This document shows positions 53,135-63,857 of a DNA stretch of 64,000 nucleotides, one piece after another. Positions within the stretch are counted from its first letter, which is position 1. The number at the start of each line of letters is the position of its first letter. A model generated the notes under the pieces. The model saw only the letters and a program-made list of their open reading frames with translations. It did not search any database and had not been told where the DNA came from. Origin of the DNA: Georgenia satyanarayanai (GTDB lineage Bacteria; Actinomycetota; Actinomycetes; Actinomycetales; Actinomycetaceae); contig NZ_JAMBNZ010000002.1 in the NCBI RefSeq assembly GCF_023715365.1, positions 248,001 to 312,000 of the forward strand, in the 5' to 3' direction. The position numbers and the translations under genes were made by a program.

Positions 53135-55435
53135 CTACTTCATCCGGGCCTCGGACCGGGCACCGGTGATGCGGTAGACGTCGAAGACGCCGTCGATGCG
53201 CCGGACCGCGGACAGGACGTGCCCGAGGTGGGAGGGCTCGGCCATCTCGAAGACGAACTTCGACAGCGCCACGCGGTCGCGGCTCGTCTGGACCGAGGCC
53301 GAGAGGATGTTGACGTGGTTGTCCGACAGCACCCGCGTGACGTCGGAGAGGAGGCCGGCGCGGTCGAGCGCCTCGACCTGGATCTGGACGAGGAAGGAGC
53401 TCTGGCCGTGCAGCGACCACTCGACGTCCACCATGCGCTCGGGCTCGTTGCGCAAGCTGTCGAGGTTGCCGCAGTCGGTGCGGTGCACCGAGACGCCCGA
53501 GCCGCGCGTGACGAAGCCGACGACGGGGTCGCCGGGCACCGGGGTGCAGCATCGGGCCAGCTTGACCCACAGGTCCCCGGAGTCCATGCCCTTGACGGCG
53601 ATCCCTGGGTCCCCCGCACGCAGCCGCGGCCGGCTCTCCCCCGGCATCGTCGCCTCGGCGAGGTCCTCCTCGGCGCCGGACTCGCCGCCCATCGACTGGA
53701 CGAGCTTCTGGACGACGTTGGTCGCCGACACCTGGCTCTCGCCCACCGCGGCGTACAGGGCCGACACGTCGGCGTAGTTCATCTCGTGCGCGAGCGCGGT
53801 GACGGTGTCGTGCGACATGAGGCGCTGGATCGGCAGGTTCTGCTTGCGCATCGCCCGGGCGATGAGGCCCTTGCCGGCCTCGATCGCCTCCTCGCGGCGT
53901 TCCTTGGTGAACCAGGCCCGGATCTTGTTGCGGGCGCGGGGGGTGGTGACGAAGTTCAGCCAGTCTCGGCTCGGGCCGGCCGACTCGGACTTGGAGGTGA
54001 AGACCTCGACGGTGTCACCGTTCTCGAGCCGCGACTCCAGGGACACGAGACGTCCGTTGACGCGGGCGCCCACCGTCCGGTGACCCACCTCGGTGTGGAC
54101 GGCGTAGGCGAAGTCCACGGGCGTCGCTCCCGGCGCCAGGGCCATGACGTCACCCTTGGGGGTGAAGACGTAGACCTGGGACCCGGAGATCTCGAAGCGC
54201 AGGGAGTCGAGGAACTCACCGGGGTCGGCGGTCTCGCGCTGCCAGTCGACGAGCTGGCGCAGCCAGCCCATCTCCTCCGCGCCCTTGGGGACGTCGACTG
54301 TCTGGCCGCGCGCGGCCTCCTTGTACTTCCAGTGGGCCGCGACGCCGTACTCCGCCCGGCGGTGCATGTCGTGGGTGCGGATCTGGATCTCCACCGGCTT
54401 CCCACCCGGACCGATGACGGTCGTGTGGAGCGACTGGTAGAGGTTGAACTTCGGCATCGCGATGTAGTCCTTGAACCGCCCGGGCAGGGGGTTCCAGCGC
54501 GCGTGCATCGTGCCGAGGACGGCGTAGCAGTCCTTGACCGAGTCGACGAGGATGCGGACGCCGACGAGGTCGAAGATGTCGTCGAAGTCGCGGCCGCGCA
54601 CGATCATCTTCTGGTAGATCGAGTAGTAGTGCTTGGGCCGGCCGGTGACGGTCGCGCGGATCTTGTTGGAGCGCAGGTCCGACTCGATCTGACCGCGCAC
54701 GGTGGACAGGTACTCGTCGCGCGCCGGGGCCCGCTCGGCCACGAGGTGCACGATCTCGTCGTAGACCTTGGGGTAGAGCGTGGCGAAGGACAGGTCCTCC
54801 AGCTCCCACTTGATCGTGTTCATGCCCAGCCGGTGTGCGAGCGGGGCGTAGATCTCGAGGGTCTCGCGCGCCTTGCGTCCTGCGGAGGACGCCGAGACGT
54901 ACTTCCAGGTGCGGGCGTTGTGGAGCCGGTCGGCGAGCTTGATGACGAGGACCCGGATGTCCCGCGCCATCGCGACGACCATCTTGCGGACCGTCTCGGC
55001 CTCGGCGGCCTCGCCGTAGGTGACCTTGTCAAGCTTGGTGACGCCGTCGACGAGGAGCGCGATCTCCTCGCCGAACTCGCTGCGCAGCTGCTGGAGGGAG
55101 TAGTCGGTGTCCTCGACGGTGTCGTGGAGCAGCGCCGCCGCCAGCGTGGGCACCGTCATCCCGAGCTCCGCGAGGATCGTCGTCACCGCGACGGGATGGG
55201 TGATGTACGGGTCACCGCTCTTGCGCATCTGCCCGCGGTGGGCGCGCTCGGCGACGGTGAAGGCCCGCTCGATCAGCGCGGTGTCGGCCCGCGGGTGGTT
55301 GGACCTCAGCGCGTGGAGGACCGGCTCGATCGCCGGGGAGGCACTGTGGCCGCGCGAGCCGAGCAGCGCGAAGCGCGACCGCACCCGGGGTCCGCGTGCG
55401 TCCGGGCCTGCGCCGGTGACCGTCTCCTCCGCCAT
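53135..55435 (-). CDS. relA: bifunctional (p)ppGpp synthetase/hydrolase
   Basis: This 766-residue Rel enzyme makes and destroys (p)ppGpp. It has the HD hydrolase domain ([40 protein letters not shown]), the synthetase domain ([49 protein letters not shown]), a TGS domain ([30 protein letters not shown]), and a C-terminal ACT domain. Both catalytic sites look intact. Actinobacteria usually carry one such Rel. ATG at 55435 is six bases after a -10 element. It follows apt with its own promoter. Confidence 0.97.
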   Translation of the reverse strand: MAEETVTGAGPDARGPRVRSRFALLGSRGHSASPAIEPVLHALRSNHPRADTALIERAFTVAERAHRGQMRKSGDPYITHPVAVTTILAELGMTVPTLAAALLHDTVEDTDYSLQQLRSEFGEEIALLVDGVTKLDKVTYGEAAEAETVRKMVVAMARDIRVLVIKLADRLHNARTWKYVSASSAGRKARETLEIYAPLAHRLGMNTIKWELEDLSFATLYPKVYDEIVHLVAERAPARDEYLSTVRGQIESDLRSNKIRATVTGRPKHYYSIYQKMIVRGRDFDDIFDLVGVRILVDSVKDCYAVLGTMHARWNPLPGRFKDYIAMPKFNLYQSLHTTVIGPGGKPVEIQIRTHDMHRRAEYGVAAHWKYKEAARGQTVDVPKGAEEMGWLRQLVDWQRETADPGEFLDSLRFEISGSQVYVFTPKGDVMALAPGATPVDFAYAVHTEVGHRTVGARVNGRLVSLESRLENGDTVEVFTSKSESAGPSRDWLNFVTTPRARNKIRAWFTKERREEAIEAGKGLIARAMRKQNLPIQRLMSHDTVTALAHEMNYADVSALYAAVGESQVSATNVVQKLVQSMGGESGAEEDLAEATMPGESRPRLRAGDPGIAVKGMDSGDLWVKLARCCTPVPGDPVVGFVTRGSGVSVHRTDCGNLDSLRNEPERMVDVEWSLHGQSSFLVQIQVEALDRAGLLSDVTRVLSDNHVNILSASVQTSRDRVALSKFVFEMAEPSHLGHVLSAVRRIDGVFDVYRITGARSEARMK

Positions 55436-55441
55436 CGCCCC

Positions 55442-55447
55442 ATTCTA
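55442..55447 (-). promoter_or_regulatory. -10 element of relA, leaderless arrangement
   Basis: TAGAAT on the minus strand is followed by GGGGCG and the ATG at 55435. It is close to consensus. Confidence 0.55.
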
Positions 55448-55482
55448 GGCAGCGTGGCGACGGATCCGAGCACCAGGGACAG

Positions 55483-56019
55483 TCAGTACCGCAGGATGCT
55501 GTCCAGCGGGTAGCCCGTCAGCTGCTCACGGCCCCGCAGCTCGTCGAGCTCGAGGAGCATCGTCAGGCCCGCCACCTGCGCCCCGGCGCCCTCGACGAGC
55601 TCGATGGCGGCGCGGGCGGTGCCCCCGGTGGCGAGGACGTCGTCGATGATGAGGACCCGCTGGTCCGCCGTCACCGTCTCGGGGCGCAGCTCCAGCCGCG
55701 CCGTCCCGTACTCCAGGGTGTAGTCCACGCCGGTCACGGGCCCGGGCAGACGCCCGGCCTTGCGGATGGTGATCATCCCGACGCCGAGCGCGTGGGCGAG
55801 CGGCGCCGCGAGGATGAAGCCGCGCGACTCGAGCCCGGCGACGGCGTCGACCTTGCCCCGGTAGCGCTCGGCCAGCGCGTCGACGAGCGCCGCGAACGCA
55901 GGACCGTCGGCGAGCAACGGCGTGATGTCCCGGAACAGGACCCCGGGCTCGGGGAAGTCGGGCACCTCACGGACGTGCGAGTCGAGCAGCTGGATGAGCT
56001 CCTCGGGGAAGTCGGTCAT
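55483..56019 (-). CDS. apt: adenine phosphoribosyltransferase
   Basis: This 178-residue purine salvage enzyme joins adenine to PRPP. The PRPP-binding motif VLIIDDVLATGGTA and the family segments VPDFPEPGVLFRDITPLL and AGLESRGFILAAPLAHALG are present. Its ATG overlaps the secF stop (ATGA). The secD-secF-apt-relA order is typical of actinobacteria. Confidence 0.96.
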   Translation of the reverse strand: MTDFPEELIQLLDSHVREVPDFPEPGVLFRDITPLLADGPAFAALVDALAERYRGKVDAVAGLESRGFILAAPLAHALGVGMITIRKAGRLPGPVTGVDYTLEYGTARLELRPETVTADQRVLIIDDVLATGGTARAAIELVEGAGAQVAGLTMLLELDELRGREQLTGYPLDSILRY

Positions 56020-57101
56020 CGTCGCCCCTTCCGGCGCTTGGGCTGGGCCGCCTGGCCACGGTGGGTCCCCGCGACGGTGCTCTCCTCGGCGGCCACCGCC
56101 GCGACCGCCACCGCGTCGCTGCCGGTGCGACGGCGACGGCGCTCGAGGACGTCGCTCGTGTGCTGGCGGATCCCCTCGCTGCGCTCCTGCAGGACGACCT
56201 GCAGCGGCGTGGCGACGAAGACCGAGGACACGGTCGAGACGAACATGCCGACGAACAGCGCGAGGGCGATGTCGCGGAGCGTGCCCGCGCCGAGGAGGAG
56301 CGCACCCACGAAGAGGATCGACCCGACGGGCAGGAGCGAGGTGAGCGAGGTGTTGATCGACCGGACGAGCGTCTGGTTGACCGCGAGGTTGGACAGCTCG
56401 GCGTAGGTCCGCTCGTGCTGCTCGTCGAGGTGCTGGGTGTTCTCCCGGACCTTGTCGAAGACGACGACGGTGTCGTACAGCGAGTACCCGAGGATCGTCA
56501 GGAGCCCGATGACCGTGGCCGGGGTGACCTCCCACCCGATGAGGGCGTACACGCCGACCGTGAGCACCAGGTCGTTGATGAGGGAGACGAGTGCCGCGCC
56601 GGCCATCTGCCAGCTGCGGAAGTAGATCGAGAGCACGATCGTCACGAGCACGATGAAGACGATCAGGCCCACGAGCGCCTGACGCGTGATGTCCTGCCCC
56701 CAGGAGGGGCCGATGAACGTGGAGGCGACGTCCGCCTCCGGGACCTCGTAGGCCTCGGCCAGGCCTTGACGCACGGCGTCCGTCTGCTCGGGGCTCAGCT
56801 CCTCGGTCTGCACGCGCACGGAGGTCGAGCCGACCGTCGACACGCGCGCCACCTGCCCGGTACCGACCTCGGCGACGACGTCGTGGGCGGGCTGCTCCTC
56901 CAGGTTCTGCGTGCCCGTGACCGTGAACTGCGAGCCACCGGTGAACTCGATGCCCGCATTGATGCCCTTGAAGGCGACGAGGAGCACGGAGAGCAGGACG
57001 AGCACGGCCGCGGCGGTGAGCCAGGTGCGACGGCGTTGGACGAATGGGAAGGAGCGTTCGCCGGTGTGAAGCTCGTTGCCCAGGTTCGACAGGCGGGTCA
57101 T
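56016..57101 (-). CDS. secF: protein translocase subunit SecF
   Basis: This 361-residue membrane partner of SecD has six membrane helices and the conserved INAGIEFTGGSQF region after helix 1. The central ILGYSLYDTVVVFDKVREN and the loop RTYAELSNLAVNQTLVRSINTSL are classical. The basic C-terminal tail (GQAAQPKRRKGRR) is cytoplasmic. It overlaps secD and apt by 4 nt each. Confidence 0.96.
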   Translation of the reverse strand: MTRLSNLGNELHTGERSFPFVQRRRTWLTAAAVLVLLSVLLVAFKGINAGIEFTGGSQFTVTGTQNLEEQPAHDVVAEVGTGQVARVSTVGSTSVRVQTEELSPEQTDAVRQGLAEAYEVPEADVASTFIGPSWGQDITRQALVGLIVFIVLVTIVLSIYFRSWQMAGAALVSLINDLVLTVGVYALIGWEVTPATVIGLLTILGYSLYDTVVVFDKVRENTQHLDEQHERTYAELSNLAVNQTLVRSINTSLTSLLPVGSILFVGALLLGAGTLRDIALALFVGMFVSTVSSVFVATPLQVVLQERSEGIRQHTSDVLERRRRRTGSDAVAVAAVAAEESTVAGTHRGQAAQPKRRKGRR

Positions 57102-59044
57102 CGGCCCTCCTCCTCGGTGGTCGTCGCCTGCTCGGCGGCGCGGCGCTCGGCCGCTCGCCGCTCCGCGATGGTCATCCGGGCGGCGCCCACGGACTGCTTC
57201 TCGCGGGCGGGCTCCTTCCGGGGGGTGGGACGCGGCCGCGGCTCACTCACGCGGCCGCGACCGCGGTAGCGCGCAGGGTCGACGCCGATGCTCTCGGGGT
57301 TGAGGCCCGACAGGCGGTGCCCCTCACCGAAGAAGCGGGTGCGGATGAGCAGCTGCATCGTCGGGTGGGTGAAGAGGAAGACGACGACGAGGTCGATGAG
57401 CGTCGTGAGGCCGAGGGTGAAGGCAAAGCCCCGCACCCCGCCGACGGCGAGGAAGTACAGGATGACCGCGGCGAGCAGGGTGACGAGGTCGGAGACGACG
57501 ATGGTCCGCTTCGCACGGTTCCAGCCGTGCTCCACGCCGCCCTCGAGGGTACGGCCGTCCCGGATCTCGTCGCGGATGCGCTCGAAGTACAGGATGAAGG
57601 AGTCGGCCGTGATGCCGACGGCGACGATGAGTCCGGCGACGCCTGCGAGAGACAGCCGGTAGCCCTGGAGCCACGACAGCACGAGGATCGTCCCGTACGT
57701 CGTGACGGCGGCGATGAGCAGGCTGCTCACCGCCACGACCGCGAGTCCGCGGTACTGCCACAGCAGGTACAGCGCGACGAGCACCAGGCCACCAAGGCCG
57801 GCGATGAGGCCGCTACGCAGGTGCTCGGACCCGAGGGTCGCGGAGATCTGCTCCTCGCTCTGCACCTCGAAGTTGAGCGGCAGCGACCCGAAGTTCAGCT
57901 GGTTGGCCAGGGTGTTGGCGCTCTCGCGGGTGAAGCTGCCCGAGATCTGGGCGCGACCGTCGAGGATCGGCTCGTTGATCCGCGGGGCGGAGATGACCAG
58001 GCCGTCGAGCACCACGGCGAACTGGTTCTGCGGCGGCGTGAGGGCAAAGAGCCGCTGGGAGACCTCCCCGAAGCGGTCACCACCGTCTCCGGTGAACTCG
58101 AGGTTGACGAGCCACTGGCTGGACGTCGGCTCCATCCCGGAGCTGGCCGCGTCGATCTGCGTGCCCTCGACGTCGACCGGCCCGAGGACGAACTTGCTCG
58201 ACCCGTCCTGCGAGCAGGTGACGAGGGGCTCGTCCGCGGCATCCTCGAGCCCGCCGACGAGGTTCGCCGGGTCGGTGCAGTCGAGGGTGTACATGTCGTA
58301 GGCGACCTGCTCGGTGACCCAGGCCCCGGCGTCGCTGTTGCTCGTCGGCTCGGTCGCCGGAGTGGTCGAGAGCTCGCCGTCACCGTTCGTGTCGGCGGCT
58401 GCGAAGGCCGCCTCCTCGATGGCCGCGCGGTCGGCGTCGCCCGCGGGCTCCCCGGACGGTTCCGCTGCGGGCGCCTCGGTGGCGCCGTCAGCGGGCTGCT
58501 CCGCGGCGGGGTCGGTCGCGCCGTCCGTGGGCACTGCCGTCCCGGAGTCCTCCGGGGCGTCCGCCTCGGCGTCCGCCTCGGGGGCGGGCGGCTGCTCGGT
58601 CTGGCTCGGGTCGATCGGCGCGGGGTCCGCCATCGTGAGGACCGGGCGGAAGCGCAGCTGCGCGGACTGCCGCACGAGGTCGAGGGTGGCCTCGTCGGGG
58701 CGGCCGGGGAGGCCGACGACGATGTTGGCGGAGCCCTGCCGGGTGATCTCGGCCTCGGCGACGCCGGAGGCGTCCACGCGCTGGCGGATGATCTCGATGG
58801 CCTGGTCGATGTCGTCGTCGGTGATCTCGCCGTCGCCGCCCTCGGCCTCCGGGTCGAGCCGGGGCGTGAGGATGAGCTGGACGCCGCCCTCGAGGTCGAG
58901 GGCGAGGCCGGGCGCGAAGGACGCGCCCCCCTCGGCGTCGTCGTCACCCAGCTGCTGGGCGATCGCAACGGAACCGAACATCGCTGCGACGATGACGAGC
59001 AGGACGATGATCCTGCGCAGCGGGCGTGGGGCGGTTGTCGCCAA
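57098..59044 (-). CDS. secD: protein translocase subunit SecD
   Basis: This 648-residue Sec component has the first helix, the P1 external domain (LDLEGGVQLILTPRL, RVDASGVAEAEITRQG) and the C-terminal five-helix block (AGLIVAVGITADSFILYFERIRDE). Between about residues 140 and 238 lies a long Ala/Pro/Glu/Asp/Thr-rich insert with an EF-hand-like DTNGDGELS. The start is most likely TTG at 59044 (LATTAPRPLRRII) with AGAGAAG a few bases upstream. It overlaps secF by 4 nt. Confidence 0.94.
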   Translation of the reverse strand: MATTAPRPLRRIIVLLVIVAAMFGSVAIAQQLGDDDAEGGASFAPGLALDLEGGVQLILTPRLDPEAEGGDGEITDDDIDQAIEIIRQRVDASGVAEAEITRQGSANIVVGLPGRPDEATLDLVRQSAQLRFRPVLTMADPAPIDPSQTEQPPAPEADAEADAPEDSGTAVPTDGATDPAAEQPADGATEAPAAEPSGEPAGDADRAAIEEAAFAAADTNGDGELSTTPATEPTSNSDAGAWVTEQVAYDMYTLDCTDPANLVGGLEDAADEPLVTCSQDGSSKFVLGPVDVEGTQIDAASSGMEPTSSQWLVNLEFTGDGGDRFGEVSQRLFALTPPQNQFAVVLDGLVISAPRINEPILDGRAQISGSFTRESANTLANQLNFGSLPLNFEVQSEEQISATLGSEHLRSGLIAGLGGLVLVALYLLWQYRGLAVVAVSSLLIAAVTTYGTILVLSWLQGYRLSLAGVAGLIVAVGITADSFILYFERIRDEIRDGRTLEGGVEHGWNRAKRTIVVSDLVTLLAAVILYFLAVGGVRGFAFTLGLTTLIDLVVVFLFTHPTMQLLIRTRFFGEGHRLSGLNPESIGVDPARYRGRGRVSEPRPRPTPRKEPAREKQSVGAARMTIAERRAAERRAAEQATTTEEEGR

Positions 59045-59073
59045 CGCGATCTTCTCTCTGTGTGGAGGGGCGC

Positions 59074-59469
59074 TCAGGCGCGCCGCTCGTCGCTCTCGTC
59101 GCCGGGGCGCTCGTCGGTGGAGACGGCCTCGTCCGCGCGGGTGAGCGAGGAGGCGTCGTCGGGAACCTCGACCGTGGTCACGTCCTCGTCCTCGGCGGTC
59201 TCCTCGTCCACGACCGCGAAGGGCGGCTCGGTGACGGAGTGGATCGACTCGCGCTTCCACATGGTCTCGACGCCGGGGGTGGACTCGAGGGTGATGACGT
59301 CGCCGTCGACGTCGACGATCGTGCCGTAGAAGCCGGAGGCGGTCATGACCTGCTGGCCGACCTCGAGGCTGTTGCGCAGCGCGGCGGCGGCCTGACGCTG
59401 CTTCTTCGCCCCTCGGGACATCATCCACATCATGAGTCCGAACACGGCGATGAGGATGAGGAACTCCAC
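59074..59469 (-). CDS. yajC: preprotein translocase subunit YajC
   Basis: This 131-residue single-pass accessory of SecDF has the N-terminal helix VEFLILIAVFGLMMWMMSR, the conserved LEVGQQVMTASGFYGTIVDVDGDVITLE, and an acidic tail longer than in E. coli. GTG at 59469 has GGGAG at good spacing. secD starts 30 nt after its stop. Confidence 0.93.
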   Translation of the reverse strand: MEFLILIAVFGLMMWMMSRGAKKQRQAAAALRNSLEVGQQVMTASGFYGTIVDVDGDVITLESTPGVETMWKRESIHSVTEPPFAVVDEETAEDEDVTTVEVPDDASSLTRADEAVSTDERPGDESDERRA

Positions 59470-59537
59470 GGCACTACTCCCTTGGTGGCGGTGGGATCGC
59501 GACAGGGCGCGTCTCACCGGCGGCAAAATACTGATTG

Positions 59538-59543
59538 AGTCTA
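59538..59543 (-). promoter_or_regulatory. -10 element of the yajC-secD-secF set
   Basis: TAGACT on the minus strand lies about 70 nt before the yajC start and just past the ruvB stop, giving a leader of about 60 nt. No good -35 was found. Confidence 0.45.
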
Positions 59544-59573
59544 GGTGACGCTGCTGACAGGACGAAACCGCCC

Positions 59574-60596
59574 TCAGCCCCAGAGCGCGCCGTCGTCGGG
59601 TCGAGCGAGACCGAGGTGCTCGTACGCCGCGGCGGTGGCGACGCGTCCGCGGGGCGTACGCGAGACGAGGCCCTCGCGCACGAGGAAAGGCTCGGCGACG
59701 GTCTCGACGGTCTCCGGCTCCTCCCCCACGGCGACGGCGAGCGTGGACAGGCCCACCGGCCCGCCGCCGAAGCGCTCGCAGAGCGCACGGAGCACCGAGC
59801 GGTCCAGGCGGTCCAGGCCGCGCTCGTCGACCTCGAAGAGATCGAGGGCGGCGTGCGTGGCGGCGAGGTCGAGGGAGCCGGTCCCCCGCACCTGCGCCCA
59901 GTCCTGCACGCGCCGCAACAGCCGGTTGGCGATCCGGGGCGTGCCTCGGGAGCGGCCCGCGAGCTCGGCGCCCGCGGCCGGCTCGAGCTCGGCGCCGAGG
60001 AGCCGGGCGCTGCGGCTGAGCACCTGCTCGAGCTCAGCCGGCGAGTAGAACTCCAGGTGGCCGGTGAAGCCGAACCGGTCGCGCAGCGGTGCCGGCAGCA
60101 GCCCGGCGCGCGTGGTGGCCCCGACGACGGTGAAGCGCGGCAGGGTGAGCGGGATCGCGGTGGCGCCGGGCCCCTTGCCGACGACGACGTCGACCCTGAA
60201 ATCCTCCATCGCGAGGTAGAGCATCTCCTCCACCGGCCGGGCCAGGCGGTGGATCTCGTCGATGAACAGGACGTCGTCCTCCTGGAGGGAGGAAAGGATC
60301 GCGGCGAGGTCCCCGGGGTGCTGGACGGCCGGCCCGGACGTGAGGCGCAGCGCGCCGTGGAGCTCGGCGGCGATGATCATCGCGAGCGTCGTCTTGCCGA
60401 GCCCGGGCGGCCCGGAGAGCAGGACGTGGTCGGGCGCGGAGCCGCGCGCCTTGGCGGCGTCCAGGACGAGGGCGAGCTGGTCGCGAACCACTGCCTGGCC
60501 GACGAAGTCCGCCAGCCGGCGCGGGCGCAGTGCGGCTTCGGCCGCGCGCTCGAGCTCGTCGGCCTCGGCGTCGAGGAAGGCGGCGTCGTCAGCCAC
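59574..60596 (-). CDS. ruvB: Holliday junction branch migration ATPase RuvB
   Basis: This 340-residue AAA+ motor drives branch migration with RuvA. It shows Walker A ([21 protein letters not shown]), Walker B ([10 protein letters not shown]), sensor 1 ([11 protein letters not shown]) and the C-terminal winged helix ([18 protein letters not shown]). GTG at 60596 overlaps the ruvA end by 8 nt. Confidence 0.97.
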   Translation of the reverse strand: MADDAAFLDAEADELERAAEAALRPRRLADFVGQAVVRDQLALVLDAAKARGSAPDHVLLSGPPGLGKTTLAMIIAAELHGALRLTSGPAVQHPGDLAAILSSLQEDDVLFIDEIHRLARPVEEMLYLAMEDFRVDVVVGKGPGATAIPLTLPRFTVVGATTRAGLLPAPLRDRFGFTGHLEFYSPAELEQVLSRSARLLGAELEPAAGAELAGRSRGTPRIANRLLRRVQDWAQVRGTGSLDLAATHAALDLFEVDERGLDRLDRSVLRALCERFGGGPVGLSTLAVAVGEEPETVETVAEPFLVREGLVSRTPRGRVATAAAYEHLGLARPDDGALWG

Positions 60597-61188
60597 GTCC
60601 GTGGCCTCCCAGGTGCTGGAGCGCGCTGCGCAGCACGGCGGCGACGTCGCGGTCGGCGGCGGGCTCGGCGAGCACCGTGCTCACGGCGTCCTCGGCGGCC
60701 TTGGCGGACCAGCCGAGCTGGACGAGCGCCTCGACGACCTCGGGCTGGGAGTCGGTGGCGACCGGAGCGGAACGCACCTCACCGCGCGCGGGGCCGAGCT
60801 TGTCCCCGATCTCGAGGAGGATGCGCTGGGCGCCCTTCTTCCCGATGCCGGGTACTCGGGTGAGGGCGACGACGTCCTCCGCGGCGACGGCGGTACGCAG
60901 CTCGTCTGGCTGGTGGACGGCGAGGACGGCCAGGGCGAGACGCGGTCCCACGCCGCTGACGGTCTGGAGGATCTCGAAGACCTCGCGCTCGTCGTCGTCG
61001 GCGAAGCCGAACAGGGTGAGTGAGTCCTCGCGCACGACGAGCGCGGTGGCCAGCCGGGCGTCGGTGCCGGGCCGCAGGCTCGCGAGGGTGCCGGGGGTGG
61101 CCTGCACGCGCAGTCCGATCCCGCCGACCTCGACGACGGCGCAGTCGAGCCGCACGGACTCGACGGTCCCCCGGACGCTGGCGATCAC
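60589..61188 (-). CDS. ruvA: Holliday junction DNA-binding protein RuvA
   Basis: This 199-residue tetrameric junction binder has an N-terminal OB fold ([20 protein letters not shown]), helix-hairpin-helix repeats ([36 protein letters not shown]) and a C-terminal RuvB-binding domain. GTG start at 61188. It sits between ruvC and ruvB. Confidence 0.96.
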   Translation of the reverse strand: MIASVRGTVESVRLDCAVVEVGGIGLRVQATPGTLASLRPGTDARLATALVVREDSLTLFGFADDDEREVFEILQTVSGVGPRLALAVLAVHQPDELRTAVAAEDVVALTRVPGIGKKGAQRILLEIGDKLGPARGEVRSAPVATDSQPEVVEALVQLGWSAKAAEDAVSTVLAEPAADRDVAAVLRSALQHLGGHGRG

Positions 61189-61242
61189 GACTGCTCCAAT
61201 CCCGGCCCGGAGCTCGACCGGGCGAACGTGTGTGCGAACAGG

Positions 61243-61821
61243 TTACCGGCTGTGGGTGACAGCCCGGGACCGCCGCGCCGCGAGCTCTGCCCTCGCCCAC
61301 GCCTCCTGCGCGGGCGTCGCGTGCCGGGCCGTGGGACCGACGCCGGGAGTGCCGCCGCGCCACAGGTGGCAGACGGCCAGCGCGAGGGCGTCGGCGGCAT
61401 CGGCCGGCTCGGGACGCCCGGCCAGCCGGAGGATGCGGCGCACCATCTCCTGCACCTGCGGCTTGTCGGCGCGCCCGGAGCCGGTGACCGCGGCCTTGAC
61501 CTCGCTGGGCGTGTGCATGCCCAGGGGCAGACCGGCGCGCGCGGCGGCGACCATGGCGAGCCCGGCGACCTGCGCCGTGCCCATCACCGAGGCGACGTTG
61601 TGCTGTGCGAAGACACGCTCGACGGCGACGGCGTCGACGTCGTGCCGGACGATCCACTCCTCAATGCCCGCCGAGATGGTGAGCAGGCGCTGCTGGATCG
61701 GCATGTCCGGCGGGGTGCGCAGCACGCCCACCTCGACCAGCGACAGGGTCCGGCGCGGGTCGGAGTCGACGATGCCCAGGCCGCATCGGGTGAGGCCGGG
61801 ATCGACTCCGAGGACGCGCAT
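61243..61821 (-). CDS. ruvC: crossover junction endodeoxyribonuclease RuvC
   Basis: This 192-residue resolvase has the catalytic acids in [28 protein letters not shown] and [13 protein letters not shown]. It cuts junctions delivered by RuvAB. ATG at 61821. ruvA follows after 54 nt. Confidence 0.96.
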   Translation of the reverse strand: MRVLGVDPGLTRCGLGIVDSDPRRTLSLVEVGVLRTPPDMPIQQRLLTISAGIEEWIVRHDVDAVAVERVFAQHNVASVMGTAQVAGLAMVAAARAGLPLGMHTPSEVKAAVTGSGRADKPQVQEMVRRILRLAGRPEPADAADALALAVCHLWRGGTPGVGPTARHATPAQEAWARAELAARRSRAVTHSR

Positions 61822-61874
61822 GACCCCAGTGTCGCAGCCGGGTGGGACGTGCCGCGGGAGCGACACCGCCGGTG

Positions 61875-62633
61875 TCAGTCCTCGTCGAGCGCGGCGAGGA
61901 CCTCGTCGGGGGCGTCGAAGTTGGCGAAGACGTTCTGGACGTCGTCACAGTCCTCGAGGGCGTCGATGAGGCGCAGCACCTTGCGGGCGCCCTCGACGTC
62001 GACCTCGACCTCCATCGAGGGGACGAACTGCGCCTCGGCCGAGTCGTACTCCAGACCGGCCTCCTGCAGCGCGGTGCGCACCGCGACGACGTCGCTCGCC
62101 TCGCTGAGGACCTCGAAGGCCTCACCGTGGTCGTTGACCTCCTCGGCGCCCGCGTCGAGGACGGCGGTGAGGACGTCGTCCTCGGTGAGGCCGTCGGTCT
62201 TCGGCACGATGACGACGCCGCGCCGGTGGAACAGGTAGGAGACCGATCCCGGGTCGGCGAGCGTGCCGCCGTTGCGGGTGAAGGCGACGCGCACGTCGGA
62301 GGCGGCGCGGTTGCGGTTGTCGGTGAGGCACTCGACGAGCACGGCGACACCACCGGAGGCGTAGCCCTCGTACATGATCGTCTCGTAGTCCGCGCCCCCG
62401 GCCTCGGCGCCGGAGCCGCGCTTGACGGCACGGTCGATGTTGTCGGCCGGGACGGAGTTGCGCTTCGCCTTCTGGATCGCGTCGTACAGGGTCGGGTTGC
62501 CGGCGGGATCGGCGCCGCCCGTCCTGGCAGCGACCTCGACGTTCTTCACCAGGCGAGCGAACAGCTTGCCGCGCTTGGCGTCGATCGCCGCCTTCTTGTG
62601 CTTGGTGGTTGCCCACTTCGAGTGGCCGGCCAT
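61875..62633 (-). CDS. yebC: YebC/PmpR-family protein
   Basis: This 252-residue protein begins [25 protein letters not shown], the family hallmark, and contains the three YebC/TACO1 domains. Members bind DNA as regulators or help translate polyproline stretches on the ribosome. It is placed between pdxT and ruvC, as in most actinobacteria, with GGAG before the ATG. Confidence 0.95.
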   Translation of the reverse strand: MAGHSKWATTKHKKAAIDAKRGKLFARLVKNVEVAARTGGADPAGNPTLYDAIQKAKRNSVPADNIDRAVKRGSGAEAGGADYETIMYEGYASGGVAVLVECLTDNRNRAASDVRVAFTRNGGTLADPGSVSYLFHRRGVVIVPKTDGLTEDDVLTAVLDAGAEEVNDHGEAFEVLSEASDVVAVRTALQEAGLEYDSAEAQFVPSMEVEVDVEGARKVLRLIDALEDCDDVQNVFANFDAPDEVLAALDED

Positions 62634-62687
62634 GACTGCTCCTTGCTGACGACGGCGTCCCCGCGGGGACGGTGGGGACAGGTAGCG

Positions 62688-63293
62688 CTAGGCGTGTGCA
62701 CGCACCAGGTGGACGAACGCACGGTGCACCCGTGCGTCGTCACTGATCTCCGGGTGGAAGGCGGTGACGAGCAGCGCGCCCTGTCGAGCTGCCACGATCC
62801 TACCGGCGGCGCGTCCGGACCTCACGCGTGCGAGGACCTCGACGCCGTCACCGACCTCCTCCACCCACGGTGCCCGGATGTACACCGCGCGGAGAGGGGC
62901 GTCGACGATGCCGAGCCCGGGCGCCAGGAGGTCCTCCTCGAAGGAGTCGACCTGCCGTCCGAAGGCGTTGCGTCGGACCGTGACGTCCATGCCGCCCACG
63001 AGCGGTCCGTGTGCGTCGGCCACCCGGTCGGCGAGCAGCACCATCCCGGCGCATGAGCCGTAGACGGGCAGCCCCGCACCGATCTGCTCGCGCAGCTGCG
63101 CGAGCAGGTCGAGAACGACGAGCAGCTTGCCGATCGCCGTCGACTCCCCGCCCGGCAGGATGAGACCGTCGACGGCGGCGAGCTCGCCCGCGCGCCGTAC
63201 CGGCACGGCGTGGGCGCCGGCGGCCTCGAGTGCCCCGAGGTGCTCGCGCACGTCGCCCTGGAGAGCCAGGACGCCGACGCGAGGGGAGGTCAC
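62688..63293 (-). CDS. pdxT: pyridoxal 5'-phosphate synthase glutaminase subunit
   Basis: This 201-residue class I glutaminase supplies ammonia to PdxS. It shows [15 protein letters not shown], the nucleophile Cys in [11 protein letters not shown] and the His-Glu pair in AFHPEISDD. PdxS and PdxT form a dodecameric complex. The NUDIX gene lies between the two. Confidence 0.96.
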   Translation of the reverse strand: MTSPRVGVLALQGDVREHLGALEAAGAHAVPVRRAGELAAVDGLILPGGESTAIGKLLVVLDLLAQLREQIGAGLPVYGSCAGMVLLADRVADAHGPLVGGMDVTVRRNAFGRQVDSFEEDLLAPGLGIVDAPLRAVYIRAPWVEEVGDGVEVLARVRSGRAAGRIVAARQGALLVTAFHPEISDDARVHRAFVHLVRAHA

Positions 63294-63323
63294 GACCCAC
63301 CAGCCTACGACGCCGCGGGCGTG

Positions 63324-63857
63324 CTACTCGACTACGTGCTCGCTCGTGCCGTCCCAGCCGCCCGCGAGCCGCCGCGCGAGACCGGGCAGCAGCCGGGGGT
63401 AGACGACCGCGCCGGCCGCCACGGCGGCGTCCAGCTCGTCCAGCTCCCACCAGCGCAGCTCGTCGAGGACCTCGCGCTCGAGCTCGGTCCAGCCGGCGTC
63501 GTCCAGGCGCGTGTCGGTGCCGCGAGCGAGGAAGAACTCCTCGTCCTGGCGGCAGGTGACGGCGGCGAAGTCGAAGACCGCGCTGCGAGTGAGGACAGGT
63601 CCCGCCAGCTGGTCCGCGGACAGGCGCAGCCCGGTCTCCTCACGCAGCTCCCGCAGCGCGCCCGCGCGAGCGTCCTCCCCCGGCTCGAGGCCGCCGCCGA
63701 CCGTGAACCACCACGAGCGGCTTCTCTCCCCCGAGTCGTGGCCGCGCACGAGGAGGAGCCGGTCGGCGTCGTCGAGCAGGATGACTCGAGCGGCGCGTCG
63801 GAAGGGCACGCCGTCGGGACCGGGTACCCAGTCGGGGCCCAGCCCGTAGGTCGTCAC
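63324..63857 (-). CDS. NUDIX hydrolase
   Basis: This 177-residue protein carries a complete Nudix box: [20 protein letters not shown] followed by TGL. It hydrolyses some nucleoside diphosphate-linked substrate that cannot be named. GTG at 63857 overlaps the pdxS stop by 4 nt. A TTG directly before it is also in frame, but would leave a larger overlap. The pdxS-NUDIX-pdxT order is common in actinobacteria. Confidence 0.9.
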   Translation of the reverse strand: MTTYGLGPDWVPGPDGVPFRRAARVILLDDADRLLLVRGHDSGERSRSWWFTVGGGLEPGEDARAGALRELREETGLRLSADQLAGPVLTRSAVFDFAAVTCRQDEEFFLARGTDTRLDDAGWTELEREVLDELRWWELDELDAAVAAGAVVYPRLLPGLARRLAGGWDGTSEHVVE

